DNA of 52,328 bases from Thermodesulfobacteriota bacterium (GTDB taxonomy: Bacteria; Desulfobacterota; Desulfobacteria; Desulfobacterales; JAUWMJ01): contig JAXHVO010000112.1 in NCBI GenBank assembly GCA_034189135.1, positions 1 through 52,328 of the forward strand, given 5' to 3'. Below are positions 35,792 through 44,311 of this stretch, piece after piece; position 1 is the first letter of the stretch, and each line of letters starts with the position of its first letter. Under the pieces are notes generated by a model, which was not told the DNA's origin, made no database searches, and saw nothing but the letters and a program-made list of their open reading frames with translations. A program made the position numbers and the translations under genes.

Positions 35792-36679
35792 TTAGGCCGC
35801 ATTGTCTCCAGATGATGCCTTGTCGGCAATCGCCAGCAATTCAGCAATATTCCCTCCGAAGACTTTGGCCTTGTCATTTGCGGCGTAACCTGCCCGGTCG
35901 AGCAATCCATCGATCAGCAGGATTTCCTCCCCCGGGTCGAACCATGGCCAGTCCGTACCGAACATAATGCGATCCGGGCCATGGACCCGCAGGAGTTGGA
36001 TAAATTCAGTCTCTTTTAGGGTGTGGGCGGCGTTGGAGGTATCAAGGTAAAGATTATCTGCTGGCGGCAGGCAGCGGATGATCTTTTCAAACGGTGCGGT
36101 TAACCCACCCATGTGGGCCCCGACAAATGTGATCCCCGAAAACTTCCGTACCAACTGGTTGATTTGCACCGGATCAGTGGTATATCGCGGATCGGTACCG
36201 AAATAGGCGGCTGCCTTAAAAAAGGTATCGAGCACCACAAAGAAGTGATCACTGTGGTTTCGGTTGAAAGACTCGATCTGAGCAAACATCGTCATTGTAT
36301 GAGGGGCATCCAGCATAAATCCCTGGGAAAAAGAACAAAGCTTGATGGCCCGAATACCGGCGGCGTGCAGGGTGGTCATTTCGGCCTGAAGATCTTTGCA
36401 TTCCGGGTGCAGCGTTCCCGCCGTATGTAAATAACCACATCCAGCTGCGGTGGCCATGGCGGTACGGTTGACTGCTGAAACCCCATCCGCACTGGCGGTG
36501 GGCAGCATCAGTGCGGCATGAACCCCTGCTCGGTCCAAGGCGGTCTCCAGGACTGCAGTTCCGATTCTTTGGCTTGCCTCACCGGCTTGAAGGTGCAGCT
36601 GGGCGACCATCTCAGGTTTGGCGGAAACATTTTCAATCACCTTTGGCGTAAAAAGATGTACATGTGCATCTATAATCAT
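35792..36679 (-). CDS. Amidohydrolase-2 family (TIM-barrel metal hydrolase)
   Basis: 295 aa. Metal ligands: AHVHLF (HxH at about residues 5-7), a His in FVGAHMGGL near 188-196 and the Asp of FGTDWPWFDPGEE near 239-251. This is the amidohydrolase-related group that includes ACMSD-type decarboxylases and lactonases acting on ring-cleavage products and dicarboxylic acids. The exact reaction cannot be read. The ATG has no strong ribosome-binding site. It lies 155 bp upstream of the cupin gene. Confidence 0.8.
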   Translation of the reverse strand: MIIDAHVHLFTPKVIENVSAKPEMVAQLHLQAGEASQRIGTAVLETALDRAGVHAALMLPTASADGVSAVNRTAMATAAGCGYLHTAGTLHPECKDLQAEMTTLHAAGIRAIKLCSFSQGFMLDAPHTMTMFAQIESFNRNHSDHFFVVLDTFFKAAAYFGTDPRYTTDPVQINQLVRKFSGITFVGAHMGGLTAPFEKIIRCLPPADNLYLDTSNAAHTLKETEFIQLLRVHGPDRIMFGTDWPWFDPGEEILLIDGLLDRAGYAANDKAKVFGGNIAELLAIADKASSGDNAA

Positions 36680-36768
36680 AAATAAATATCATCCGGCGTG
36701 TATGTCGCGCCTCAAAATACTCAGTCCACTTATAAACGAATGCTTCAGAAATTCCTACATCGCTTGGG

Positions 36769-37947
36769 TTATTCTTTATTATCCGTATCCGGTATGCCCA
36801 AAAAATAGAGCAACCCGGAAATATTGTCGCTGGTGATCACACCGTCACTGAAATCCTTTAAGATTTCTTTGGGATTGAAACCGATGGCTAAACCGGCATT
36901 ACTGAACATAAAGCGGTCGTTTGAGCCATCGCCAACGGCAACGATCTGATCGGCGTCAATGCCCTCAATATCGGCGATTTGTTTCAGTAACTCGCCTTTT
37001 TTTTCCGCATCAATGATTTCTCCTTTTATTTTCCCTGTAACAACACCGTTTTCTATTTCAAGCTCATTGGCAAAAACGTAGTCCAGGTTAAGGAGCTTTT
37101 TAAGGTAGTCGGTAAAGAAACTAAACCCTCCTGAAATTACAGCGATCTTATATCCCATAAATCTAAGGGTTGAAATCAATTCCTCCGCCCCTGGTGTAAG
37201 TTTGATTGTGTTGCTCAACAATTCAAGCTTTTTTACAGGCAGTCCTTTTAGCAGTTTGACTCTCTCCTTCAAAGACTCTTGAAAATCCATGGCGCCGTTC
37301 ATTGCCCTGTTGGTAATTTCTTTAACAACCTGATCCACACCGGCGGTCTTGGCCAGTTCATCAATCACTTCCTGCTGGATAATGGTACTGTCACAATCAA
37401 AAACAATGACACGCTTGGGCCTGGAAAAGACATTGTCGTTCCGCAGGGAAAAATCGAGTCCCAGTTCTTCGGTATGTCTGTACAATATCTTGCGAAGGGA
37501 CTGGGTATGGGGTAAATCGCAAGTGTCAATGGTCATGTCTATGGCGATGTATTCACCACGGGCAATCATCTTGATCTGTTCTATGTTGATTGAGTTTTCA
37601 GATAGAATGCCTGAAATGGAAGCGACAATTCCTGGGCGATCACGGCCCATAAAGGTTAGTACCATTAACTTCTTGTTGGACTTACGGCGTCCGGCCACAT
37701 ATTTTTCGGTACGCAAGCCCAAATCAAAATGGGTGCTCACAGATTCAAGAGCCTGAACCATATCTTCATAGCTATATTTAGAAGTAACCAAATCCACCAC
37801 CAGAAACATGGAAAAATGGCCCCTGACCGCTCGCGCATCAGCGTCCACGATATTGATGTTCAAATCGGCCAGAACGTTCGTCAATGAATGGACCAGGCCG
37901 GGTTTGTCTTTTCCCACCGCAGATATAACATAAAGAGAGCTCATCAT
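36769..37947 (-). CDS. serB: Phosphoserine phosphatase with two ACT domains
   Basis: 392 aa. Two tandem ACT domains (about 6-76 and 93-165) each begin like GKDKPGLVHSLTNVLADLNINI, the pattern for amino-acid sensing. The HAD phosphatase core starts at about 180 with the nucleophile motif DCDST (Asp184, Asp186). Then follow ISGGF as the Ser/Thr motif and GDGSNDRFM as the last Asp motif. Serine synthesis ends with this reaction, and serine probably binds the ACT part. AAAGGA precedes the ATG pair at 37947/37944. Single gene; a 7-bp repeat array lies upstream. Confidence 0.9.
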   Translation of the reverse strand: MMSSLYVISAVGKDKPGLVHSLTNVLADLNINIVDADARAVRGHFSMFLVVDLVTSKYSYEDMVQALESVSTHFDLGLRTEKYVAGRRKSNKKLMVLTFMGRDRPGIVASISGILSENSINIEQIKMIARGEYIAIDMTIDTCDLPHTQSLRKILYRHTEELGLDFSLRNDNVFSRPKRVIVFDCDSTIIQQEVIDELAKTAGVDQVVKEITNRAMNGAMDFQESLKERVKLLKGLPVKKLELLSNTIKLTPGAEELISTLRFMGYKIAVISGGFSFFTDYLKKLLNLDYVFANELEIENGVVTGKIKGEIIDAEKKGELLKQIADIEGIDADQIVAVGDGSNDRFMFSNAGLAIGFNPKEILKDFSDGVITSDNISGLLYFLGIPDTDNKE

Positions 37948-38309
37948 TAATCCTTTAATATCATATAGTTATAAATTATTATACAAAATTAGAAGCGGTT
38001 ATACCACATTTCACTTTAAAAGCAAATATTTCGAACGTCGCTGAAGCCCGGCTAACAAAAGCGAAGTAACAGTGCGGAAAGCAATAAGGAATTCATCCCG
38101 GCGGGAATAATAATTTTATATCAAAATATATTAAAGTGGTATTATAACCCCACAACGCAATTTGCCAGCTTTATTTAGCAACAGCCTCTTTTTGTGTCAT
38201 GCGATATTGTTGCGAGTTGCGGGTTATAAAGGAAGGATTGTTTCCTATTAACAACTCGCAACACGCAACTCGTAACCCGCAACACTTACGGGATAGGCAA
38301 ACAAATAAG
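37948..38309. other. Intergenic region upstream of serB with a foldback repeat
   Basis: 362 bp. The serB promoter should be in the first 100 bp, but no convincing boxes were found. At 38212-38285 lies an inverted pair of 7-bp arrays (separate entry). The stretch between is AT-rich and has no gene. Confidence 0.5.
38212..38285. repeat. Inverted arrays of 7-bp repeats
   Basis: Left units GCGAGTT, GCGGGTT (38212-38225). Right units AACTCGC, AACACGC, AACTCGT, AACCCGC, AACAC (38253-38285). The same unit family as at 23965-24068 but with a different number of units per arm. The intervening loop TATAAAGGAAGGATTGTTTC also resembles the loop there (AAAAGGAAAACCATCC). Confidence 0.75.
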
Positions 38310-38507
38310 TTAAAAAACACGTATGATGACTATCGATAAATGTCGTTGTCGGGGTAAACGCTGATTGATTTTTCTTCGCCAACGTTCCTGCCCTGAAAAA
38401 AAGGCGTCAACGGAAAAGGGTAAAATATTAAGCTCTTCTATCCCAGCTTGATTCTTTGTCACCAAAGCGAACTTATTGTTTGTCTCTACGTAAACTTTAC
38501 CACCCAA
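38310..38507 (-). CDS. Possible small protein downstream of the DUF3783 gene
   Basis: 65 codons from a TTG start 10 bp after the DUF3783 gene's stop. The first 40 residues (GGKVYVETNNKFALVTKNQA onward) read like a folded protein, and the end is Arg-rich. No family recognised and no clear ribosome-binding site; it may equally be a displaced tail of the upstream gene or non-coding. Confidence 0.25.
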   Translation of the reverse strand: MGGKVYVETNNKFALVTKNQAGIEELNILPFSVDAFFSGQERWRRKINQRLPRQRHLSIVIIRVF

Positions 38508-38517
38508 TATCTTTTTT

Positions 38518-38949
38518 TCAGTTTTTCCCTTTATTTTTCATGGCCTTATTCTCTGTCTGCAGTTCGTTGAGGAGATGTCCCAGAGGCCAATTTTGTGAAA
38601 CAGGGGTCAGGGTGGCCCAAATTTGACTGGCAAACCCTGCCTCCCGATAGGCCGTCAGTAGACGATGCAACTCATTTTGGGTCAATCCGGACATGATCAC
38701 AGCTCTCGGCATGTCTGAGGCGCCCGCAAATCCGGCTTTACTTTCATCGGTCAGCATATCACCGACGCTTTCTTCAAGATCATTTGAGGAAGCAAAAACG
38801 ACCCGGGTATCTGATAGGCCGACCTGATCAACCAGGTTGAGAAAATCATTCCATGCTTCTTCAGGATAGCCGCAAACCAGCAATCCTTTGGGTCCGTACA
38901 TGCGCTTATTCGATTTCCCTACCTTGGTAAACTGCTCTTTGTGCTTCAA
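38518..38949 (-). CDS. DUF3783 protein
   Basis: 143 aa cytoplasmic protein. The C-terminal half PRAVIMSGLTQNELHRLLTA ... GFASQIWATLTPVSQNWPLGHLLNEL fits DUF3783, a small family of unknown function common in sulfate reducers and clostridia. The N-terminal half (MYGPKGLLVCGYPEEAWNDF ... LGLSDTRVVFAS-like) has an alternating strand/helix pattern. It is downstream of the exonuclease-like gene on the same strand with a 67-bp gap. Function unknown. Confidence 0.7.
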   Translation of the reverse strand: MKHKEQFTKVGKSNKRMYGPKGLLVCGYPEEAWNDFLNLVDQVGLSDTRVVFASSNDLEESVGDMLTDESKAGFAGASDMPRAVIMSGLTQNELHRLLTAYREAGFASQIWATLTPVSQNWPLGHLLNELQTENKAMKNKGKN

Positions 38950-39016
38950 GTTTTTATCTTACCTTTCCGTCCAGCTGGTTGTTGTTTTTCCTTTTATTCG
39001 TTTCTTATGAATGCCT

Positions 39017-39730
39017 TTATCGCCTCTTTGCAGCTTGGTCAACCCACCTATAGAATTTGCTCTTTGGTATGGGTGTATCCATCCATGACTGGTCAGGCCC
39101 TGGATCCTGGATAACTTCCTCGACCGGCTTGAGACGTGACAGGGGCTTTGAACTGACATATCCTTTGGCCGTCACCCATCGAACCTGTCGGGCTTTTTGT
39201 ATGGCTCGGATGATGAGGTTGGTCATCTGACAATCACCAAGGCAGTAGTCCATTACTTTCTGCCAATTTCCTGCACGCCATTCCTTTGGTGCGTCTGCAC
39301 CGTCCATGAGTTTTTGTTGTGAAATACCCATCGCTTGTGCCACATTCCCCAGGCTGACGGGAAAACCGGCCTGGTTGAAGAACTGAAACATGGGATCGTA
39401 ACTCTTCAACGCGATACGGGCAGCGAGGGCCATATCATCGGCCTGATGTCCGATCCATTTCAGGTCGAAACCCAAGCCGTTCCACGCGCAGACCATGAAT
39501 CCCTTCCGCTGCATCTCGTCAAGATACTCCAAAAGTTCATGTGCCCGCTTCGGCGTCAAATTTAACACCGGGCGACCTTCCTCATCCTCGGAATACCACA
39601 CCCGCTCTTCTCCGGCATGGATTGCCGTTGCTGCCACCGAAATATGAAACGGCGCATACGTCTCCATGTCCTCATGTTGGCCCAGCTTGAAGACATCCGA
39701 AATTTCTATGTCAAAACTCAGCAAATTCAT
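39017..39730 (-). CDS. Predicted DEDDy-type 3'-5' exonuclease-like protein
   Basis: 237 aa with a ribonuclease H-like fold. Exo I motif FDIE (Asp7, Glu9), Exo II motif AWNGLGFDLKW (Asn84 and Asp89) and Exo III motif YCLGD (Tyr162, Asp166) make all four acidic catalytic residues plus the Tyr of the DEDDy class visible. It lacks polymerase or helicase domains, so it could act on short nucleic-acid ends, possibly in RNA processing or repair. It sits between the Lon-like protease gene (89 bp upstream) and the DUF3783 gene. Confidence 0.7.
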   Translation of the reverse strand: MNLLSFDIEISDVFKLGQHEDMETYAPFHISVAATAIHAGEERVWYSEDEEGRPVLNLTPKRAHELLEYLDEMQRKGFMVCAWNGLGFDLKWIGHQADDMALAARIALKSYDPMFQFFNQAGFPVSLGNVAQAMGISQQKLMDGADAPKEWRAGNWQKVMDYCLGDCQMTNLIIRAIQKARQVRWVTAKGYVSSKPLSRLKPVEEVIQDPGPDQSWMDTPIPKSKFYRWVDQAAKRR

Positions 39731-39819
39731 ACTTCACTCTGGTTTTGTATAAGTGTTGAGATGGGATATTTAGTTAAGATCAGTCTGTTCTTTGTTTGCC
39801 ATCTATTTGCGTTCGTTTC

Positions 39820-42210
39820 CTATTTTGCCCACTTTTTAATTTCATACGTTCGTTCCAGGTATCTTAATAGCTTATCCTGGACTTTCTTAAACACGGTCTT
39901 TTCAGCATAATTTCCCTGTTTATCCGGTTTCCCGGCCGGTATACCGGTTAATATCTCGATTCCTTCCTCAACAGTTGCCACCTGGTAGATGTGAAATTTC
40001 TTCTTTTTTACCGCATCAATCACTTCTTTTTTAAGCATGAGATTCTTTACATTGGCAACAGGAATGATCACCCCTTGTTTGCCGGTAAGTCCTTTGGTAT
40101 TGCAAACGTCAAAAAATCCTTCGATCTTTTCATTCACACCGCCGATGGCTTGAATCATTCCCTTCTGGTTAACCGAACCGGTAACGGCAATCCCCTGATG
40201 GATGGGAATATCCGACAAACTGGAAAGAATGGCATACAGTTCGGTGGAAGATGCGCTGTCACCGTCAATACCCCCATAACTCTGCTCGAAGGTGATGCTG
40301 ATGGAAAGACTCAAAGGATAATTCTGGGCAAAAGTCCGACCTAAAAAACCCGAAAGGATCAACATCCCTTTATCATGGGTTTTCCCGCTTAGCTTGGATT
40401 CCCGCTCAATATTAATAATACCCGCCTTGCCCATATAGGTTTCTGCGGTTATCCTTGATGGGCGACCAAATGCATTTTCCCCGATTTGGTACACAGCCAG
40501 GGCGTTCACCTGCCCCACGATATCATTTTTTACATCAATGAGTATGGTCTCATCTTTATAAGACTCATGAACCTTTTCTTCATACAGATTGTGTCTGAAT
40601 TTATGTTCATTAAGGACTTTCTCCACATATTTTTCTGAAATAGTCCGGGCATTCTTTCCCCTCGCCCAATAGTCGGCCTCCTTTAATATTCCATGAATCT
40701 TTCCAAATCTTAAGGAAAGCTTATCTTTATGTGAAATTTGCTTTTCTCCGTATTCCACAATAGCAGCCACGCCTTTGGGCGATAGCGGAAGCAGGTTTTC
40801 TTCTGCACAGGTGCGGGCAACAAATTGGGCATATTGTTGGACCGTATTGTCGTTTCGTTCAACCTCATAATCAAAATCCGCCCGGACCTTAAAGATTTTA
40901 TTGAATTTGGAATCGTGGTTTTGCAGCTTCTCAAACAGGTGATAGCTGCCGATTAATATGACTTTCACCTCCAAGGATATAGGCTCGGGACGGAGAGAAG
41001 AGGCACCCATTCCCATCCCCGATGCCAAATCTTCGATGAAAAGAAGCTTGTTCTGCAGTGCTCTTTTCAAGGCTTCCCACACATACGGGTTCATGAGGAC
41101 GGACTCAATTTCCATGATCAGATAGCCACCGTTGGCCTTTAGCAGAGAACCGGCCTGAACCATGGTATAGTCGGTCATCAGGGTTCCCATATAGGCTCTT
41201 TTCTCAATGTGGCCGAAAACGTTATTATAGGTGGGGTTTGCTTCAAAAATAACCGGAGCGCCTTTTTGTTGTTTGTGATCGACCAGAACGTTGATCCGAT
41301 ATTCTTGAAAAGTGGGTTTGGAAGACTTTGAGAACAAACTTTCCCCTTTGTCCTTTTTGGAGTTGATAAAATCATTCACATTTTCCACAATATCTTCCTG
41401 AACCTCATTTAAATAATTTAAAATATCATGGCTGTCTTTGTAGCGATTTCTTAATATATCCATGTGGTTTTTCACCACAAACAGTGCCATTTCCTCCATT
41501 AATTTACTAATTTGTTTTCGCAGGTTATGGTTCAGCTTGTTGTTTTCCCTCAGAGTGGATTCGATCTCTGTTTGCAGTGAATGAATGTTTTTATTTATTT
41601 CAGTCCGCTTCTCCTCGGACAGTGCCTGAAAGGCCTCGGGCGACATCGGCTTTCCATCCACCAGCGGGATCGTTTGAAAGCCTGTTTGGGTTTTATTAAT
41701 CATTAAATATTTTTCTGCCGCTGATTGATCCAGCTGTTGAAATAGTTGCTGTTGTTTTTTTGAATATTTTTCTTTGATTTCAGCGGTCTTTTCCTGGAAT
41801 GACTCGTCTGTAAAGGCCTTCGGAAGCTCCACTTTGAGGTCATTAATCAACCGGTCGATCTGCTTTTTAAATAGATTCGCTTTGCCCGAGGGAACCGAAA
41901 TTGTTTTGGGGCAAAATTCGTCTTTAAAATTATTCACCATGCACCAGTCATCCGGCGTCGGGCGCTTTTTAGCGTGCTGATTGACGATGTACTTGATAAT
42001 GGTTGATTTCCCGGTACCTTCAACTCCCGAAACAAAGACATTATAACCCGGACTGTTCATGTTTAAGCCAAATTCAATGGCGCGAACCGCCCTCTCCTGC
42101 CCGATCACACCATCTAAGGGTGAAACCTGTCCCGTGTTTTTAAACTTAAATTGCGCCGGATTACATATTGACCTGAGTTTGGACGGGGGAAGTTCATACT
42201 CTTTTACCAT
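39820..42210 (-). CDS. Lon-like ATP-dependent protease (AAA_32/LonB-like, S16 family)
   Basis: 796 aa. The start at 42210 is chosen for its AAAAGGAGAT site; TTG and ATG codons 10-11 codons upstream lack one. The N-terminal AAA region has Walker A GVEGTGKS (62-69), followed by a long coiled-coil insertion (about 110-280). The C-terminal Lon protease domain has the Ser-Lys dyad Ser652 in DGDSASS and Lys695 in VNEKIEGF. The 43-residue spacing equals that in E. coli Lon. The N-terminal Lon substrate domain is absent, so it differs from Lon and matches the Lon-related group widespread in delta-proteobacteria. Cytoplasmic protein quality control is the likely role. Confidence 0.88.
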   Translation of the reverse strand: MVKEYELPPSKLRSICNPAQFKFKNTGQVSPLDGVIGQERAVRAIEFGLNMNSPGYNVFVSGVEGTGKSTIIKYIVNQHAKKRPTPDDWCMVNNFKDEFCPKTISVPSGKANLFKKQIDRLINDLKVELPKAFTDESFQEKTAEIKEKYSKKQQQLFQQLDQSAAEKYLMINKTQTGFQTIPLVDGKPMSPEAFQALSEEKRTEINKNIHSLQTEIESTLRENNKLNHNLRKQISKLMEEMALFVVKNHMDILRNRYKDSHDILNYLNEVQEDIVENVNDFINSKKDKGESLFSKSSKPTFQEYRINVLVDHKQQKGAPVIFEANPTYNNVFGHIEKRAYMGTLMTDYTMVQAGSLLKANGGYLIMEIESVLMNPYVWEALKRALQNKLLFIEDLASGMGMGASSLRPEPISLEVKVILIGSYHLFEKLQNHDSKFNKIFKVRADFDYEVERNDNTVQQYAQFVARTCAEENLLPLSPKGVAAIVEYGEKQISHKDKLSLRFGKIHGILKEADYWARGKNARTISEKYVEKVLNEHKFRHNLYEEKVHESYKDETILIDVKNDIVGQVNALAVYQIGENAFGRPSRITAETYMGKAGIINIERESKLSGKTHDKGMLILSGFLGRTFAQNYPLSLSISITFEQSYGGIDGDSASSTELYAILSSLSDIPIHQGIAVTGSVNQKGMIQAIGGVNEKIEGFFDVCNTKGLTGKQGVIIPVANVKNLMLKKEVIDAVKKKKFHIYQVATVEEGIEILTGIPAGKPDKQGNYAEKTVFKKVQDKLLRYLERTYEIKKWAK

Positions 42211-42758
42211 GTGACTATCTCCTTTTGAGGCAATGACCATCAAGATGATGCCATGCTGATTTCACCATTTAACACGTTTTGTCCCATTCAAATCCTTGTT
42301 TTTTATTCCTCTTCCGCTAATCTCCTATAAAGATTACAGCTCGCATAAGAGTTCAGATTGGATCTTTCGTTAAGGAATCGCATACCTTCCTATTATAAAT
42401 ATTGCTAAATAATCCGGTAAAGCAAAGGGATTATGCCTGAAAGACTATGGCAGAAATCGGCAAGAACGTAAAGAACATATTCAACAAAACCAGCTTTTAA
42501 TTGACAGAAAAGCTGTGGGCAAAGCACCGCATGATTCCGGTAAAGATGCTTTATATAGTGTCAGTTTCCGGACGTGGTTGAGCAATGAAAATATGCTTTT
42601 GGGTTATCTGAATCAGATTATAGACTTTTGAGAAAAAGAAATTGCTACCATAAGACTTTCATGAGTCAAATGCAAAGCTGAACTTTCTATTCCTCTTCTT
42701 TTCTGGTTACCGTATCAACAAATTTATCAATTTTGCGATACCTCGGTAGTCGTTTTTT
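42211..42758. other. Intergenic region between nadE and the Lon-like gene
   Basis: 548 bp, upstream of the Lon-like gene and downstream of nadE (both minus strand). It holds the plus-strand gene fragment at 42413-42631 and is otherwise AT-rich. No recognisable terminator for nadE. Confidence 0.5.
42413..42631 (+). pseudogene. Unidentified gene fragment with the LKDYGR repeat
   Basis: An open frame without a usable start. It begins SGKAKGLCLKDYGRNRQERKEH and continues as a protein-like 72-residue segment ending LLGYLNQIIDF before a TGA. Codons 9-24 match two other places in the window (43757-43813 and 50201-50254) in the same frame. It is probably the remaining 3' end of a gene whose 5' part is gone. 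Protein family not recognised. Confidence 0.45.
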
Positions 42759-43721
42759 CTATAACGCATGGGGGACTGCTCGCAAATGTGCAGTGGCACG
42801 ATTTTTTGAGGCAAAATCCTTAAAGACTCTTTCAACGGCATCTTCAGAAATTTCCAGCACATTAGCCACATCAGTTATGGGTATATCGTGCTCCCATGCA
42901 TAAAGGAGATAATCCAGCTTGGCAAATGGAATTCTGAAAAAAAACTCCTGATCGCTCACAGGAAGACTAAACGTATCCGGACTGGGTTGACGATTAATAA
43001 TTTCCGGAGTGACTTCGAGATAGTCGGCCAATTGATATATTTGATTTTTGTAAAGATGGGTGAGTGGTTCAATATCAGTGCCCCCATCACCGTATTTGCA
43101 GAAATCTCCTAATATAAACTCTGTACGGTTGGTGGTTCCCACAACCAGAAGATTCCGTCGTTCCGCTTCAGCATAAAGATGCAACATTCGAGCTCTGATT
43201 TTTATATTTGCAAATGAGGTAATCGTACGAAATTCATCCAAATTCAACCGCTTTTTCTTTATTTCTCCATCAGGCATTTGAACTTGAAGATTATAAAAAT
43301 TAAAGCTATCTCGTTCCAGCAGATCAATCGGAAGCGCTATATTGTACTTATAACCAGGTTTATACTCTGGAATCAGTTTCTGCATAAACTCGTCCCGCCA
43401 TTTATAATGAGCCACGCTATCCACCGTGGGTGTAATGTTAATCTGACGATGTTCTATACCCAAAGCCTGGGCATGTTTTATGGCATATTCACTGCTGATT
43501 GGATTGGTCTCCGTTTCAGGCAGAACAAGTCCCACCACTCTTTCTTTTCCTATCGCATGCACTGCAACCGCTGCGATACAGGCGGAATCAATGCCACCAC
43601 TCAATCCAACGATGACTCCTTTTCTACGAAATACAACGTTCATCTGCTCCACTATAAACTTTGAAAGTGTCTCTAATTGTTGCGCAGGATCAATTTTTAA
43701 AACATCAAGGTTGAAAATCAT
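42759..43721 (-). CDS. nadE: Ammonia-dependent NAD+ synthetase
   Basis: 320 aa enzyme that amidates deamido-NAD in the last step of NAD synthesis. The ATP-pyrophosphatase P-loop SGGIDS is at 41-46. Then follow VGTTNRTEFILGDFCKYGDGGTDIEPL (about 193-219), the substrate-binding segment of the family, and PSPDTF. No glutaminase domain, so ammonia is the nitrogen source. It is longer than the common 245-280 aa form because of an insertion after about residue 110 and a longer C-terminus, so a divergent paralogue serving another pathway is possible. It is bracketed by two direct copies of the LKDYGR fragment. Confidence 0.85.
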   Translation of the reverse strand: MIFNLDVLKIDPAQQLETLSKFIVEQMNVVFRRKGVIVGLSGGIDSACIAAVAVHAIGKERVVGLVLPETETNPISSEYAIKHAQALGIEHRQINITPTVDSVAHYKWRDEFMQKLIPEYKPGYKYNIALPIDLLERDSFNFYNLQVQMPDGEIKKKRLNLDEFRTITSFANIKIRARMLHLYAEAERRNLLVVGTTNRTEFILGDFCKYGDGGTDIEPLTHLYKNQIYQLADYLEVTPEIINRQPSPDTFSLPVSDQEFFFRIPFAKLDYLLYAWEHDIPITDVANVLEISEDAVERVFKDFASKNRATAHLRAVPHAL

Positions 43722-43756
43722 CGGAAACCTCCTGGCTGAATTTTGAAGGTATGCTT

Positions 43757-43813
43757 ATGAGGTTAAAAGATTATGGCAGAAATCATAAAAGACGTAAAGA
43801 ATATATTCATTAA
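43757..43813 (+). repeat. Second copy of the LKDYGR fragment
   Basis: ATG through TAA encodes 18 residues beginning MRLKDYGRNHKRRKEY. It matches 42437-42484 and 50201-50254 at the nucleotide and amino-acid level. Together with the 42437 copy it flanks nadE as a direct repeat. Confidence 0.55.
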
Positions 43814-43823
43814 AGCGGATTTT

Positions 43824-43928
43824 TATAGTGGTTGTCAAAAAAACGTTCCGCTATCGAATCGTTTTTTTCTACAACCACTTATACCGCAATTCTATATTTC
43901 GGAACATATTTATGGCAAGCGGTTTAAT
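43824..43928. repeat. 107-bp palindromic repeat, copy A
   Basis: Two nested foldbacks: TATAGTGGTTGT with the complementary ACAACCACTTATA (43824-43882), then ATACCGC with GCGG about 40 bp on. Copy B at 52022-52128 is about 90% identical. AT-rich loops. No coding content. A MITE-like element or transcriptional foldback is possible. Confidence 0.7.
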
Positions 43929-44197
43929 CACTGGATTGGAAGTAAGAAAGGTAAAGCATGATGGCTGTGTCGGAACTTCCCATATCAAATATTTCCTTTC
44001 ACCGATCAATATTGTTTCCTTCTTTTTGCTAAAGCGTGAAACCTAAAAAAGCAGGTTAAAAATCCCACCCGTATCCAATATTGTCAAAATATTGACTACC
44101 AATGCTTTTAATCCGGCGAGACCGACACCAACGTTGAACGATATAACTAATTGATTTCAAAATATTTAAATTTGTTTGGGCCTATTGAAATCTTCGT

Positions 44198-44212
44198 TGG
44201 CATAAAAATTGC
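44198..44212 (+). promoter_or_regulatory. Sigma-54-like promoter upstream of the HTH/PhnD/MCP genes
   Basis: TGGCATAAAAATTGC fits TGGCAC-N5-TTGC with GG-N10-GC spacing; the preceding T and the bases after GC also suit. It lies 100 bp before the regulator gene, giving a leader of about 85 bases. Motility and chemotaxis genes are often RpoN-controlled, which agrees with the chemoreceptor at the end of this gene set. Confidence 0.6.
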
Positions 44213-44311
44213 GATTCTACAAAAAACAATAAAGACAAATTTTTTTCAACAATATCGTTTTTTGTCTAAAGTTTTTTTTTGACTTCCCGATAGGCTTATT
44301 AGAGGTCAACC

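Larger units (their letters stand above)
43722..44197. other. Intergenic region with fragments and a palindromic repeat
   Basis: No credible complete gene. It contains the 18-codon LKDYGR fragment (43757-43813), the first copy of the 107-bp palindromic repeat (43824-43928), and AT-rich DNA up to the sigma-54-like promoter at 44198. An open frame of 72 codons (43828-44046) starts inside the palindromic repeat and is probably not a gene. Confidence 0.5.

Noticed and set aside
43828-44046. 72-codon gene starting in the palindromic repeat upstream of the HTH gene.
   Set aside because: Its start lies in a repeat whose other copy has no matching continuation, and the translation resembles no family.
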